64,000 nucleotides of DNA from Limosilactobacillus panis (GCF_019797825.1 NZ_CP081855.1:806001-870000), one strand, 5' to 3'. Counted from the first letter of the stretch, positions 39,684-49,870 are shown. Notes: generated by a model from the sequence alone, not told the origin. A program made the numbers and translations.

Positions 39684-40943
39684 ATGGATAACGATACAAG
39701 CACAACGGAAAACGAATTTGCTGGGGCACGTATTAAGGTCATCGGTGTCGGTGGCGGTGGTGGAAACGCCGTTAACCGCATGATCACCGAAAAGGTTCAA
39801 GGGGTTGACTTTATTGTTGCCAACACTGACCTTCAGGCTCTTAATAGTTCTAAGGCTTCCACGAAGATTCAATTAGGACCTAAACTTACCAAGGGACTTG
39901 GTGCGGGATCTAATCCAGAAGTCGGTGAAAAGGCAGCCCAAGAAAGTGAAGAGGCAATTAAAAAGGTCCTTGAAGGTGCAGACATGGTATTCATCACCGC
40001 TGGTATGGGCGGTGGAACCGGGACCGGTGCGGCGCCGGTTGTCGCTAAGCTTGCCAAGGACAGTGGTGCTTTAACCGTCGGCGTTGTTACCCGGCCGTTC
40101 TCTTTTGAAGGCCCACGGCGGGGCAAGTTTGCGGTTGAAGGACTGGAAAAATTGAAATCTAATGTTGACACCCTGATTATTGTTGCTAACAATCGTTTGC
40201 TAGAAATGATTGATAAGAAGACACCAATGATGGAAGCCTTTAAGGAAGCAGATAATGTTCTGCGTCAAGGTGTCCAAGGGATTTCGGACCTGATTGTTAC
40301 TCCCGGGTACATTAATTTGGACTTTGCCGACATTAAGACGCTGATGTCTAATCAAGGAGCAGCGCTGATGGGGGTTGGGTCTTCCACTGGTGAAAATCGA
40401 GCTACTGAGGCAACTAAGAAGGCAATTTCCTCTCCCCTCCTAGAACTCTCCATTGACGGAGCACAGCACGTCTTAATGGACATCACTGGTAGTGAAGACA
40501 TGGCCATGTACGAAGCTCAGGAAGCTTCTGATGTAATCAAACAGGCTGCTGGTACCAACGTTGACATTTCCTTTGGGATGTCCTTGGACAAGAATATGGG
40601 TGATGAAGTACGGGTTACAGTCATTGCTACTGGAATTGACAAACCAAAGAAGAGTCAGCCGCAAGTTAAGCAGGCTCAACCGCTCAACCGGCCAAGTCGT
40701 CCGGCTACCACTGATCGGCCTGCCAACCAAAGTAATGGTGACCAAGAGGAGAACAGTGACCCGTTTGATGGTTGGAATGACCCAACGGCAACTGCCGATG
40801 ACCAACGGGAAAACAGTGATAACCAATTTTCACATGTTGATAAGCCGGAGTTTAATGTTTTTAATGATGATACAGCTAATTCCGATGATAACGATGACAC
40901 TAATTTATCGACGCCACCATTCTTTAAAAATCGTCGTAAATAG
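39684..40943 (+). CDS. ftsZ: cell division protein FtsZ
   Basis: 419 residues. Tubulin-like GTPase: [14 protein letters not shown] at ~19-32, signature [13 protein letters not shown] at ~103, T7 loop region [11 protein letters not shown]. Residues ~325-405 form an acidic, asparagine-rich disordered linker; the conserved tail [12 protein letters not shown] that binds FtsA and SepF is present. Polymerises into the Z ring. GGAGGAG before ATG. Confidence 0.98.
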   Translation: MDNDTSTTENEFAGARIKVIGVGGGGGNAVNRMITEKVQGVDFIVANTDLQALNSSKASTKIQLGPKLTKGLGAGSNPEVGEKAAQESEEAIKKVLEGADMVFITAGMGGGTGTGAAPVVAKLAKDSGALTVGVVTRPFSFEGPRRGKFAVEGLEKLKSNVDTLIIVANNRLLEMIDKKTPMMEAFKEADNVLRQGVQGISDLIVTPGYINLDFADIKTLMSNQGAALMGVGSSTGENRATEATKKAISSPLLELSIDGAQHVLMDITGSEDMAMYEAQEASDVIKQAAGTNVDISFGMSLDKNMGDEVRVTVIATGIDKPKKSQPQVKQAQPLNRPSRPATTDRPANQSNGDQEENSDPFDGWNDPTATADDQRENSDNQFSHVDKPEFNVFNDDTANSDDNDDTNLSTPPFFKNRRK

Positions 40944-41019
40944 TTAAAACTAAGGAGGAGTGGTTTAACGAGCGAGTTAGATTGCACCTCTTTTTAGTAT
41001 TTAATAAGGAGGTCTTATA

Positions 41020-41442
41020 ATGGCTGCAAAATTTCTCAAAAGCCTTTTTGGCGATGATGGAATTGAAGAAGAATACTATGATAATGCGTCTGCGGCATCA
41101 GAAAAGGAAAATAATAAGGTTGTTTCCTTTAACGAAAATCGCGCCAAACGGGGCAGTCAGAACATCAGTCAAATTTCTCTGTACGAGCCGCGGATGTATG
41201 CAGATGTAAAACAAATTGCTTCCCAGCTACTAGCGGGACGCGCAATCGTTGTCAATTTTACCCAAATGGACAGCAAGGCGGCGGCTCGGATGGTTGATTT
41301 CCTAAATGGGGCGGTATACGCCATCAACGGCGAGATGAAACGGATTGGAAAGGAAATCTTCCTTTGTGCCCCGAATAATTTTGAACTTTCGGGAAATCTG
41401 TCCAGTAACTTAAAGGCGGAGACAGATAATTTTAATAATTAA
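41020..41442 (+). CDS. sepF: cell division protein SepF
   Basis: 140 residues. N-terminal amphipathic segment ([10 protein letters not shown]) for membrane binding, a linker of ~40 residues, then the SepF core ([19 protein letters not shown], then [15 protein letters not shown]). Bundles FtsZ filaments and can stand in for FtsA as membrane tether. AAGGAGG before ATG 41020. Confidence 0.93.
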   Translation: MAAKFLKSLFGDDGIEEEYYDNASAASEKENNKVVSFNENRAKRGSQNISQISLYEPRMYADVKQIASQLLAGRAIVVNFTQMDSKAAARMVDFLNGAVYAINGEMKRIGKEIFLCAPNNFELSGNLSSNLKAETDNFNN

Positions 41443-41453
41443 GGAGAAAAAGC

Positions 41454-41717
41454 ATGCTTGGCTTTATTTTTTGGGTCTTAAACAGCTTAATTGATGCTTA
41501 TATTTGGGTAATCGTGATTTGGTGTCTCCTATCATGGTTTCCCAATGCACGGGGGACACGCCTAGGTGAAATCATTGACCGCTTGGTCGAACCGTACATG
41601 AGCTGGTTTAACTTTATTCCACCACTGGGCGGAATTAGTTTTTCACCGGTCGTGGCGATTTTTGTCCTTTACCTCGCACAGTCAGGTCTTTCTGCCTTAG
41701 CAGGAATGTTTGGTTAG
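41454..41717 (+). CDS. YggT family membrane protein
   Basis: 87 residues, two hydrophobic segments flanking the family signature: IWVIVIWCLLSWFPNARGT and the DRLVEPYMSWFNFIPPLGGISFSPV block. Usually encoded right after sepF; in Gram-positives linked to division, without a defined biochemical role. Confidence 0.88.
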   Translation: MLGFIFWVLNSLIDAYIWVIVIWCLLSWFPNARGTRLGEIIDRLVEPYMSWFNFIPPLGGISFSPVVAIFVLYLAQSGLSALAGMFG

Positions 41718-41721
41718 TAAA

Positions 41722-42513
41722 ATGAAAGAAGAAAATATTAAGCAGCATTTTCGACCGAACGAAGGACCCTTTATCGATCAAGTAGCGGACTGGATCAGCA
41801 CGGCAATTGCCCAGTACCGACCGGTCCTCACTTCCTTTTTAAACCCCCGACAACGTTACATCGCACAAACGATTGCCAATCGTCACGATGATCAGGTCAG
41901 AGTGACTAGTAATGGTGGTTGGAGCGGTGCCGAAATGCAACGACTCCTGTTTTATCCGCCCTATTACAAGCCCCAGGATAGTGACTTTGATCTTCAAGTT
42001 TTAGAGGTTAACTATCCGACTAAGTTTGTGGAACTTAACCATCGGCAGATTATGGGAACGTTAATCGGCGAAGGAATGGCGCGTAATGCTTTTGGCGATA
42101 TTTTAGGCGACCAGGGACGATGGCAAGTTGTGGTGACAACTTCCATGGCCCAGTATTTACGGACAAGTGTGCACCATGTTGGCCGGACAAAAGTTAAGTG
42201 GCTACCGGTAACCGATTTGGCAGCGGTGTTAACTCCCGTTGAAGATTGGGAAGCGGTGACGACCACTGTAACCTCTTTACGCCTGGATAGCATCGTGGCG
42301 GCCGGCTTTAATTACTCTCGTAACCGGGCGAAGACGTTGATTGAGCACGGCATGGTCCGGCTTAATTGGGAGGACATTACCCGGCCGGATGAGCAGGTCG
42401 TTGTCCATGACCTAATCTCGGTCCGCCATGCTGGTCGCATACGGCTAGATGAAGATGATGGCAAGACACGGAAGGGTAAAGATAAAATTAGACTGTCAGT
42501 TGTGCATGCATAG
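41722..42513 (+). CDS. ylmH: YlmH family RNA-binding protein (S4 domain)
   Basis: About 263 residues. The C-terminal ~75 residues are an S4 RNA-binding domain (LRLDSIVAAGFNYSRNRAKTLIEHGMVRLNW). The N-terminal part matches the YlmH group. In Bacillus YlmH has been tied to rescue of stalled large ribosomal subunits; the job here is inferred. Start taken at ATG 41722, 5 bases after the yggT stop; TTG 41710 is the alternative. Confidence 0.85.
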   Translation: MKEENIKQHFRPNEGPFIDQVADWISTAIAQYRPVLTSFLNPRQRYIAQTIANRHDDQVRVTSNGGWSGAEMQRLLFYPPYYKPQDSDFDLQVLEVNYPTKFVELNHRQIMGTLIGEGMARNAFGDILGDQGRWQVVVTTSMAQYLRTSVHHVGRTKVKWLPVTDLAAVLTPVEDWEAVTTTVTSLRLDSIVAAGFNYSRNRAKTLIEHGMVRLNWEDITRPDEQVVVHDLISVRHAGRIRLDEDDGKTRKGKDKIRLSVVHA

Positions 42514-42531
42514 TATTTGGAGGAAATAAAA

Positions 42532-43296
42532 ATGGCTTTAACTGTGGAACAAATTAATAAACAAAACTTTTCAACTAAAATGCGGGGCTTCAACCAGGAG
42601 GAAGTTACGAACTTCATTCAAGAAGTTTCCCAAACGGTTCAAGAATTAACTGAAGAAAATCATGCATTGAAAGAGACCGTTAAGGCGGACGAGGAAAAGT
42701 TGAAATACTTTAGTGAATTAAAGGACTCCCTTAACAAGTCAATCCTGGTTGCCCAAGAAGCGGCTGACAAGGTAAAGAGCAATGCTAAGCGGGAAGCAGA
42801 CATCATGGTCCGTGAAGCGCAGAAGCAAGCTACTGATATCGTTTCTGAAGCAAACGAAAAGTCCAACCAAGTTATTGACCACACGACTGAAGAAGCTCGG
42901 AAACTGACGACCGAAACCAATGATTTGAAGAAGCAGACCCGAATCTTCCGACAACGGTTACAGGTTATGCTTGAATCTCAGCTTGAGGTTGTTAAAAGTG
43001 ATGAGTGGGACAAACTACTGGCGGATGATAATCCAGAACAATATGATGAAATTCAAAAGATGTTTGGAAATGACCTTGACAAGAATTCATCGGAAAGTGT
43101 AGAATCAACAGCAATTAGTTCCGCATCCCCAGCAGATGAGAACTTCGCTGACCAACCAGCTGTTGAGCCTGAATCATCTGCACCAACCGGCCCAGAGCCA
43201 GCAAAACAACCTGCGGCGAGTGAGCAGCCAGTTGTTCCCGCTGATTCAGGGGAAACGGTAGTTGTCTTCCCAGACAGCGACGAGGAAAAGAACTAG
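42532..43296 (+). CDS. divIVA: cell division protein DivIVA
   Basis: 254 residues. Lipid-binding N-terminus MALTVEQINKQNFSTKMRGF (F and R tip residues present), followed by a long coiled coil to about residue 165 and an acidic, proline/alanine-rich tail of ~80 residues. Gathers at curved membrane of septa and poles and recruits division and wall proteins. Start ATG 42532 with GGAGG 8 bases upstream. Confidence 0.95.
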   Translation: MALTVEQINKQNFSTKMRGFNQEEVTNFIQEVSQTVQELTEENHALKETVKADEEKLKYFSELKDSLNKSILVAQEAADKVKSNAKREADIMVREAQKQATDIVSEANEKSNQVIDHTTEEARKLTTETNDLKKQTRIFRQRLQVMLESQLEVVKSDEWDKLLADDNPEQYDEIQKMFGNDLDKNSSESVESTAISSASPADENFADQPAVEPESSAPTGPEPAKQPAASEQPVVPADSGETVVVFPDSDEEKN

Positions 43297-43317
43297 GGAT
43301 AAATTAACTAGTGAACT

Positions 43318-43555
43318 TAAATAAAAACGTTGAAGAGAAGTGGATTTTACCACCCGACCCCAGCGAGTCAGTAGTTTTGGTGTGAGACTGATGATCGGTG
43401 TTTAGTCCTGATCGACTCTGAGTGTTGTACTCAACTTGTAGTAGGTACGACCGGTTCATGACCGTTATCAATGACAAGAGGAGGCCAAAATTGGCCTTGA
43501 AAATGGGTGGTACCACGATAGCTTCGTCCCTTTTAGGGATGGAGCTTTTTTATTT
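43318..43555 (+). promoter_or_regulatory. T-box riboswitch for isoleucine in front of ileS
   Basis: The T-box core GGGTGGTACCACG is at 43505-43517. In stem I, GAGTC (about 43365) and GACTC enclose an AGTA bulge opposite a loop where ATC precedes GACTC; ATC is an isoleucine specifier codon. The terminator GCTTCGTCCC/GGGATGGAGC (43521-43545) with its T-run follows. Uncharged tRNA-Ile would hold the leader in the antiterminated form and raise ileS expression. Confidence 0.93.
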
Positions 43556-43588
43556 CAGTTCACTAGAAAAGAGAAAGGAGTAGTTGTT

Positions 43589-46384
43589 ATGCGGGTTAAA
43601 GATACGTTAAATCTTGGCCGGACTAAGTTCCCCATGCGGGGTAAGTTGCCGGTGACCGAAGCTAAGCGTGAACAGCTTTGGGAAGAAAATAAAGTTTACC
43701 AATTACGACAAAAATTGAATGAGGGGAAGCCAACCTTTGTGCTTCACGATGGCCCACCGTATGCCAATGGTAATATTCACATTGGCCACGCCATGAACAA
43801 AATTTCCAAGGATTTCATTGTTCGTTACAAGTCAATGACTGGCTATCGGGCACCCTATGTTCCTGGTTGGGATACTCACGGGCTGCCAATCGAACACCAA
43901 CTGACTAAGTCCGGCTATGACCGTAAAAAAATGTCCACATCCGAATTCCGGGACCTATGTCGCAAGTACGCCTTAGAGCAGGTTGACAAGCAGCGGACCG
44001 ACTTCAAACGACTGGGGGTTAGTGGCGAATGGGATCACCCGTACTTGACCCTGGATAAGGAATTTGAAGCTGCGCAGGTTCGGGTCTTCGGTGAGTTCGC
44101 CAAGAAGGGCTTACTCTACCAAGCTAAAAAACCCGTTTATTGGTCCTGGTCTTCAGAATCAGCACTGGCGGAAGCCGAAGTTGAATACCACGATGTTGTT
44201 GCTAAGACAGCCTTCTTTGCTGAGCAGGTAAAGGATGGTAAAGGCATTCTTGATGACAATGCCTACTTGGTAGTTTGGACGACGACGCCGTGGACCGTTC
44301 CCGCTTCTGAAGCCGTGGCGGTCAATGGCAAGTTTGACTACTCGGTTGTGAAGCCAGCTGATGATGACCGTCAATTTGTAATTGGCACTGAATTACTCGA
44401 TGGCGTTGCTGAAAAGCTCGGCTGGAAGGACTATGAGGTTGTTAAACACCTTGCCGGAACAGATCTTGATGGCATGGTTACCAAGCATCCTTACCTCGAC
44501 CGCGACATCCTGGTAGGGACGGCTGACTACGTTACTGCTGATGCTGGTACCGGTTTGGTTCACACGGCTCCTGGCTATGGTGACGATGACTACCACTTCG
44601 GCTTGGAACACAACTTACCAATCTTTGCCCCAATTAATGACCAAGGGGTCCTGACTAAGGAAAATGGCGCCGACTTTGATGGTGTCTTCTACCAGGATGC
44701 GGATGATGTTTCTTTGAAGAAACTGGAAGAAAATGGTGCCCTCCTGCTTGAAGAGCCATTGAAGCACTCCTACCCATTCGATTGGCGGACTAAGAAGCCA
44801 ATCATCTTCCGGGCCACCGACCAGTGGTTTGTTTCCATTGACAAGATGCGTCAGGATATCCTGAACGCCCTGGAAGATGTTGAATACAAGCCATCCTGGG
44901 GGAAGGTTCGTCTCAGAAACATGATCAAGGATCGTGGCGACTGGGTAATTTCCCGGCAACGGGTTTGGGGTGTTCCATTGCCAATCTTCTACGCTGAAGA
45001 TGGGACGCCAATCATGGAAGAAGAGACTATTAATCACGTTGCTGACTTGTTTGCCAAGTATGGCTCCAACGTCTGGTTTGACCGGGATGCTAAGGACTTG
45101 CTTCCAGATGGCTACACTAATGAACATTCACCACACGGTAAGTTTACTAAGGAAACGGACATCATGGATGTTTGGTTCGATTCCGGTTCTTCTCACCAGG
45201 GTGTTCTGGCAGAACGGGACTATCTGACCTACCCTGCTGACCTGTACCTGGAAGGTTCTGACCAGTACCGGGGTTGGTTCAACTCTAGTCTGATTACCAG
45301 CGTGGTTTGCTCTGGTAAGGCCCCTTATAAGGGCATTGTTTCCCAAGGCTTTACTCTTGATAAAAAGGGTAAGAAGATGTCAAAGTCAATGGGGAATGTT
45401 ATTGACCCGAACAAGGTCGTCAAGCAGATGGGGGCCGAAATTATCCGTCTGTGGGTAATGTCTGCTGATACCTCTGCCGATGTCCGGGTTTCAATGGGAA
45501 CCTTCCAGCAGATTTCCGAGGCTTACCGGAAGTTGCGGAATACCTTCCGCTTCCTGTTAGCCAACACGGGTGACTTTAAACCAGCAGAAAACACAGTCTC
45601 CTATGAGAAGATGGCCAGTGTCGACCAGTACATGATGGTCAAGCTGAACCACTTCTTGAAGAAAATGCGGGACTACTTTGACGAGTATGACTTCCTGGAT
45701 GCCTACAAGTTGCTCATCAACTTCGTCAACAATGACCTTTCCGCCTTCTACATGAACCTGGCGAAGGACGTCCTGTACATTGAACCAGCCGATTCACACG
45801 CACGGCGGTCAATGCAGACGGTCTTCTACAACATCTTGCTGACGATGGTCAAGCTCTTGACACCAATTCTTCCCCACACCACTGAAGAGGTTTGGGAATA
45901 CATGGACGAACCGGAACAGTTTGCCCAGCTGACGGAAATTCCTGATGCCCGGTCTTTTGCTAATGAGACTGAACTACTGGACAAGTGGGAACAGTTCATG
46001 GAGGTCCGTTCTCATGTCCTGAAGGGACTAGAAGAAGCCCGGAATGACAAGCAGATTGGTAAGTCCCTTGAAGCAGCGGTCGATCTTTACCTAGACGCCA
46101 ACCAACAAAAGCTGGTTGATAGCTTAAACGAAAACGTTGCGCTCTTGCTTGGGGTCTCTGCCTTGCACCTGCACCCATTTGACGAAGCACCGGTGGATGC
46201 TGACAAGTACGAAGACGGGGTTGCTGTTAAGGTTTCACCAGCAACGGGTGAAACCTGTGCACGTTGTCGGATGGTCAAGGCAGATGTGGGTACCGATGAT
46301 GCTTACCCAATGCTTTGTGCACGGTGTGCCAAGATTGTCCGGACGAACTTCCCTGAGACAGTGGAGACCGGACTGGAAAAGTAA
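43589..46384 (+). CDS. ileS: isoleucyl-tRNA synthetase
   Basis: 931 residues, normal bacterial length. HIGH motif in [13 protein letters not shown] near residue 57, editing (CP1) domain with [11 protein letters not shown], the KKMSKSMGN loop near 595, and a C-terminal zinc knuckle C-A-R-C...C-A-R-C. Charges tRNA-Ile, including the lysidine tRNA in this window's array. Controlled by the T-box before it. Lies at the end of the dcw region after divIVA as in many lactobacilli. Confidence 0.98.
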   Translation: MRVKDTLNLGRTKFPMRGKLPVTEAKREQLWEENKVYQLRQKLNEGKPTFVLHDGPPYANGNIHIGHAMNKISKDFIVRYKSMTGYRAPYVPGWDTHGLPIEHQLTKSGYDRKKMSTSEFRDLCRKYALEQVDKQRTDFKRLGVSGEWDHPYLTLDKEFEAAQVRVFGEFAKKGLLYQAKKPVYWSWSSESALAEAEVEYHDVVAKTAFFAEQVKDGKGILDDNAYLVVWTTTPWTVPASEAVAVNGKFDYSVVKPADDDRQFVIGTELLDGVAEKLGWKDYEVVKHLAGTDLDGMVTKHPYLDRDILVGTADYVTADAGTGLVHTAPGYGDDDYHFGLEHNLPIFAPINDQGVLTKENGADFDGVFYQDADDVSLKKLEENGALLLEEPLKHSYPFDWRTKKPIIFRATDQWFVSIDKMRQDILNALEDVEYKPSWGKVRLRNMIKDRGDWVISRQRVWGVPLPIFYAEDGTPIMEEETINHVADLFAKYGSNVWFDRDAKDLLPDGYTNEHSPHGKFTKETDIMDVWFDSGSSHQGVLAERDYLTYPADLYLEGSDQYRGWFNSSLITSVVCSGKAPYKGIVSQGFTLDKKGKKMSKSMGNVIDPNKVVKQMGAEIIRLWVMSADTSADVRVSMGTFQQISEAYRKLRNTFRFLLANTGDFKPAENTVSYEKMASVDQYMMVKLNHFLKKMRDYFDEYDFLDAYKLLINFVNNDLSAFYMNLAKDVLYIEPADSHARRSMQTVFYNILLTMVKLLTPILPHTTEEVWEYMDEPEQFAQLTEIPDARSFANETELLDKWEQFMEVRSHVLKGLEEARNDKQIGKSLEAAVDLYLDANQQKLVDSLNENVALLLGVSALHLHPFDEAPVDADKYEDGVAVKVSPATGETCARCRMVKADVGTDDAYPMLCARCAKIVRTNFPETVETGLEK

Positions 46385-46390
46385 AAAAAG

Positions 46391-46576
46391 TGATATAATT
46401 TCTTGCTCAAGAAGCCAAACGGTGACATTGATTTTCTTGCGGTGTAAAATGGGAAGAGATAATGAAAAAGGGCGACCTTTCGTATCTTAACCCCGCAAGG
46501 TTACTTGAGTAGTGATATATCAATCAGACTTATTTTTAATAGGGGTTGCGGGAAATTACCACAACTCCTATTTTTA
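46391..46576 (+). promoter_or_regulatory. structured leader with switch-like terminator before the cold-shock gene
   Basis: An extended -10 (TG at 46391, TATAAT 46394-46399) starts a leader of ~185 nt. Helices: CTCAAG-A-AGCC with GGTT-A-CTTGAG (46406-46416/46499-46509), TTGCGG/CCGCAA (46437-46442/46493-46498), AGATA/TATCT (46457/46483), and AAAGG-GCGA-CCTTT, a GNRA-capped hairpin (46467-46480). A terminator AATAGGGGTTG/CAACTCCTATT (46538-46548/46562-46572) with a T-run follows. CCCGCAA (46492-46498) can instead pair with TTGCGGG (46546-46552), which would break the terminator. Ligand or signal unknown; cold is one option. Confidence 0.6.
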
Positions 46577-46591
46577 TTGGCAGGTGAAAAT

Positions 46592-46795
46592 ATGCTTAAA
46601 GGAAAAGTCAAAAGTTTTGATGAACAAAAGGGGTGGGGATTCATTACCGTCCCCCACGAAGGAGATATCTTTGTTCATTACAGTGGTATTGAGGGTACCA
46701 GGCGCCGGGTCCTTCAGGCCGGTGAAGATGTTTCACTGGTGATTGTTCAGGGACATAAGGGCCCGCAAGCCGCCCACATTAAAGTAATTAGCTAG
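46592..46795 (+). CDS. csp: cold-shock domain protein
   Basis: 67 residues, one CSD barrel: RNP1 KGWGFI and RNP2 DIFVHYS are present. Unlike typical CspA proteins the second half is diverged (EGTRRRVLQAGEDVSLVIV). Binds single-stranded RNA/DNA and melts secondary structure. Start ATG 46592 behind GCAGGTG; upstream in-frame sequence is leader, not protein. 10 bp before nudF. Confidence 0.9.
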   Translation: MLKGKVKSFDEQKGWGFITVPHEGDIFVHYSGIEGTRRRVLQAGEDVSLVIVQGHKGPQAAHIKVIS

Positions 46796-46805
46796 GAGGA
46801 ATACG

Positions 46806-47357
46806 ATGGATTTTACGGAAAAACCGCTTAGTAGCAAAGAGGTATTTAACGGCCACCTGATCAACGTTGAAGTTCAACAGGTAAAAACCCCTGAGGGCAA
46901 CATCGCCCAACGAGAAATTGTTCACCACGCACCAGCTGTGGCTATTTTGGCTATCACTAGTGATAATAAGATGTTGTTGGAAAAACAGTGGCGGGCCCCG
47001 ATTGGGAAGACAACCTTGGAAATTCCGGCTGGGAAGGTTGATTTCCGGGACCAGGCAAGTGCGGACCATGCTGCAAGACGGGAATTGAACGAAGAAACCC
47101 GTCTTCAGGCCGGTAAACTAGAGAAGCTTTCTAGCTTCTATACTTCGGTTGGGTGCATGGACGAATACATGACCCTGTATTTGGCAACCGAACTGTCACC
47201 AGTTGTAAACGCCCTTCCCAAAGATCAAGACGAAGAGTTAGTGGTAAGAAAAGTTAGTTTGGATGAAGCACAAGCGATGATTGCTTCCGGTGAAATTGAA
47301 GATGCTAAGACAATTATGGCCATTTATTATTGGCAGGGAATGAAGTCCAATGGATAA
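46806..47357 (+). CDS. nudF: NUDIX hydrolase, ADP-ribose pyrophosphatase type
   Basis: 183 residues. Nudix region AGKVDFRDQASADHAARREL then NEET, with the family's looser spacing in the first half and intact REL-EE. The lead-in VEKQWRAP-like LLEKQWRAPIGKTTLEIPAGK and the SVGCMDEYMTLYLA block are of the ADP-ribose pyrophosphatase group. Likely hydrolyses ADP-ribose to AMP and ribose-5-phosphate. TAGGAGG before ATG; overlaps the next gene by 8 bp. Confidence 0.88.
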   Translation: MDFTEKPLSSKEVFNGHLINVEVQQVKTPEGNIAQREIVHHAPAVAILAITSDNKMLLEKQWRAPIGKTTLEIPAGKVDFRDQASADHAARRELNEETRLQAGKLEKLSSFYTSVGCMDEYMTLYLATELSPVVNALPKDQDEELVVRKVSLDEAQAMIASGEIEDAKTIMAIYYWQGMKSNG

Positions 47358-47604
47358 TCAAAAGTCGCCGTTTTCTGAAGAAAAACTTTCGCGAAAGCAG
47401 TACCGTGAGCAGATTGCACGCACCAGGGCTGCTGGACAGGAACAAGAAGGCGGAGAACAAACCCGCCAGCGCACCGTAGAAGATCAGGAGGAACAAAGCA
47501 GTGAAGACAAAACAGCTGTTCTGAAGCGGAAACTTAACATTGCAATTGTTGGACTCATCGTGGCAATCATTGCCGTCTATTTAGTTTTATTTTTTGTCGG
47601 GTAA
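47350..47604 (+). CDS. small single-span membrane protein, unknown
   Basis: 84 residues: a strongly charged, Q/E/R-rich N-terminal ~58 residues (likely disordered or coiled) and one C-terminal membrane helix (NIAIVGLIVAIIAVYLVLFFVG) that ends the protein, i.e. a tail-anchored layout. Translationally coupled to nudF (8-bp overlap), 14 bp before mtnN. I do not recognise a named family with certainty; similar proteins occur at this spot in lactobacilli. Confidence 0.75.
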   Translation: MDNQKSPFSEEKLSRKQYREQIARTRAAGQEQEGGEQTRQRTVEDQEEQSSEDKTAVLKRKLNIAIVGLIVAIIAVYLVLFFVG

Positions 47605-47618
47605 AGGAGTTATTTAAA

Positions 47619-48317
47619 ATGCGTTTTGGAATTATCTGTGCGATGCCAGAGGAAATCAAGGAATTAAAGGCCCAGTTGGTTGGTGGTGTTGCCAAAAGAA
47701 TCGGTGGCAAGGATTACTTCATGGGACAGATTAGCGGTCAAGATGTTGTTCTTGTAGAATCCGGAATTGGTAAGGTTGAGGCCGGAATTACAACTGAACA
47801 CCTAATTACGGACTGCCATGCTGACGTGGTGATCAACTCAGGCTCTGCCGGTGGAATCGGCCAGGGGCTCCACGTGGGGGATGTTGTGATTTCTACGGCA
47901 ACCGCCTACCATGATGTTGACGCCACGGCGTTTAACTACAAGTACGGCCAGCTTCCGGGTAAGGAACCCCGCTTTATAGCCTCAAAAGAGTGGGGGGCAG
48001 CACTGAAGGGAGCCGGTCAAAAGACTGGCTTGAATGTCAAGCAAGGCTTGATTGTTTCCGGCGACCAGTTCATCGCCAGTAAAAAAGCAATTGACCAAAT
48101 CCTTACCCACTTCCCCGATGCCCTCTCCAGTGAAATGGAAGGGGCTGCGGTCGGTCAAGTTGCTACTGACCATGACGTCCCGTACGTTGTCGTCCGGGCA
48201 ATGTCTGATACTGGCGATGAGGATGCCGGCGTCAGCTTTGATGACTTTATTGTTGACGCAGGGAAGCGGTCAGCCAAGATGCTTTTGCAATTGTTTGCTG
48301 ACCGGGCTGCACAGTGA
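47619..48317 (+). CDS. mtnN: 5'-methylthioadenosine/S-adenosylhomocysteine nucleosidase
   Basis: 232 residues. Family start GIICAMPEEIKELK with the acid-base glutamate, STATAYHDVD, SSEMEGAAVGQVA (ribose-binding ME) and MSDTGDE with the catalytic aspartate. Splits SAH and MTA to adenine plus sugar thiol; SAH cleavage supplies S-ribosylhomocysteine, the AI-2 precursor if LuxS is present. AAAGGAG before ATG. Confidence 0.95.
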   Translation: MRFGIICAMPEEIKELKAQLVGGVAKRIGGKDYFMGQISGQDVVLVESGIGKVEAGITTEHLITDCHADVVINSGSAGGIGQGLHVGDVVISTATAYHDVDATAFNYKYGQLPGKEPRFIASKEWGAALKGAGQKTGLNVKQGLIVSGDQFIASKKAIDQILTHFPDALSSEMEGAAVGQVATDHDVPYVVVRAMSDTGDEDAGVSFDDFIVDAGKRSAKMLLQLFADRAAQ

Positions 48318-48331
48318 AAGGAAGGTTGGTC

Positions 48332-49498
48332 GTGAACGAAATTTACCTCGATAATGCGGCAACGACGCCGATGACTCCGGAAGTCATCGATGAAATGACT
48401 AGACAGATGAAGGAATCATGGGGGAATGCGTCAACTGGATACTCCTACGGCCGGCACGCTAAGTTAGTGATGGAAAACAGTCGCCATGTAATTGCCCAGA
48501 GCATTAACGCCGATGATAACGAAATCGTGTTTACCAGCGGGGGAACGGAAAGTGACAATACCGCCATCATTCAGACCGCCTTTGCGCGACAAAAACTGGG
48601 AAAACACATCATCACAACGGCTATTGAACATGAGGCAGTTCTCAAGCCATTGCATTTTCTTGAACAACACGGCTTTGAGGTAACCTACCTTCCCGTTGAT
48701 GAGGATGGTAATATTTCCCTGAATGATTTTAAAGCGGCGCTTCGCGATGACACGATTCTCGTTACAGTCATGATGGGGAACAATGAGGTTGGTAGTCGGT
48801 TGCCAATTCATGAAATTGGTGAGATTTTAAAGAACCACCAGGCATGGTTCCACACCGATGCCGTTCAGGCTTATGGCCTGTTACCGATTGACGTAAAAAA
48901 GGACCACATTGACCTCTTATCAACCTCTGCTCACAAGTTAAACGGGCCGAAAATGATGGGCTTCCTGTACCGCCGCGAGGGAATCAGTTTTCCAAGCTTC
49001 ATCAAGGGCGGGGACCAGGAAACTAAGCGTCGTGCAGGGACCGAAAACGTTCCTGCAATTGCGGCTTTTGCCAAGGCAGTGGCAATCGATACCCCAGATG
49101 AAAAACAAGCCCGGCAGACACGCTATTACCACTTCAAAAAGAAAATCGTGCAGGGACTTAAGGATAACCACATCCCCTTTGCCGTAAATGGCCAAATCAG
49201 TCCGGATAATCTAAACCACGTCCTGAATATCTGGTTCAAGGGCATCTCGACCTACGTCATGCAGACTGACTTGGATTTGGATGGCATTGCGGTCTCCGGT
49301 GGGTCTGCATGTACGGCGGGGAGCATCGAACCGTCCCATGTCTTGACAGCAATGTTTGGCCCTGATAGTCCGCGGATTAGTGAATCAATCCGGATTAGTT
49401 TTGGGGCACTGAACACGGATGAGGATATTGATAAGCTAATTGCAGCAATTGTCAAAATTGTTCATAAGCTTAACAAGCTTGATAAGGGGGCAAATTAA
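48332..49498 (+). CDS. iscS: cysteine desulfurase (IscS/NifS type)
   Basis: 388 residues. EIYLDNAATTPM, TSGGTESDN, the PLP lysine in TSAHKLNGPKMMG, and the catalytic cysteine loop GGSACTAGSIEPSHVL. Short-loop, so the sulphur acceptor probably docks closely. It lies directly upstream of DUF1831 and mnmA, so its main task here is probably donating sulphur for tRNA 2-thiouridine. Start GTG 48332 behind GGAAGG; GTG 48314 overlaps mtnN. Confidence 0.93.
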   Translation: MNEIYLDNAATTPMTPEVIDEMTRQMKESWGNASTGYSYGRHAKLVMENSRHVIAQSINADDNEIVFTSGGTESDNTAIIQTAFARQKLGKHIITTAIEHEAVLKPLHFLEQHGFEVTYLPVDEDGNISLNDFKAALRDDTILVTVMMGNNEVGSRLPIHEIGEILKNHQAWFHTDAVQAYGLLPIDVKKDHIDLLSTSAHKLNGPKMMGFLYRREGISFPSFIKGGDQETKRRAGTENVPAIAAFAKAVAIDTPDEKQARQTRYYHFKKKIVQGLKDNHIPFAVNGQISPDNLNHVLNIWFKGISTYVMQTDLDLDGIAVSGGSACTAGSIEPSHVLTAMFGPDSPRISESIRISFGALNTDEDIDKLIAAIVKIVHKLNKLDKGAN

Positions 49499-49499
49499 A

Positions 49500-49850
49500 G
49501 TGGATTTTGCTAAAAGGGTTAAGGTACCGGGGGACCAGACAACGTATTCGTTAAGCCCAGAAGTCAAGCGGTACACCCTGATTGACCTCGGGTTTGAAGA
49601 AACCAAGCGGGGTAACTTCGAGTACAAGGGGAGTCTTGATACTGATAACCCCTTTAAGCCGGTGGCCCGGCTTCGAATTTTAATTAATGTCGAACTGACG
49701 GGGTTCAAGATGGAAACCGTTACTGGTAACGGGGCACGGAGAATCAATATCTTTAACCACCAACGGTCAGCAGAATTTGTTGAGCAATATCACTTTATTT
49801 TAGATGAAATGCTCAAAAGAAACGTATTTAAAAGTGAGGGACAAAAATAG
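49500..49850 (+). CDS. DUF1831 family protein
   Basis: 116 residues, soluble, alpha-beta pattern (RYTLIDLGFEETKRGNFEYK; LRILINVELTGFKMETV). Lactobacillus-specific family placed between iscS and mnmA; a part in sulphur transfer is a guess from position. Start GTG 49500, 1 base after the iscS stop, with AAGGGGG upstream. Confidence 0.82.
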   Translation: MDFAKRVKVPGDQTTYSLSPEVKRYTLIDLGFEETKRGNFEYKGSLDTDNPFKPVARLRILINVELTGFKMETVTGNGARRINIFNHQRSAEFVEQYHFILDEMLKRNVFKSEGQK

Positions 49851-49870
49851 GTGCAGTCCCGAAAGGACTT

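Noticed and set aside
40955-40997. Possible tiny leader frame (ACG start after GGAGGAG) between ftsZ and sepF
   Set aside because: Nine codons with a non-standard start; no evidence beyond the purine run.
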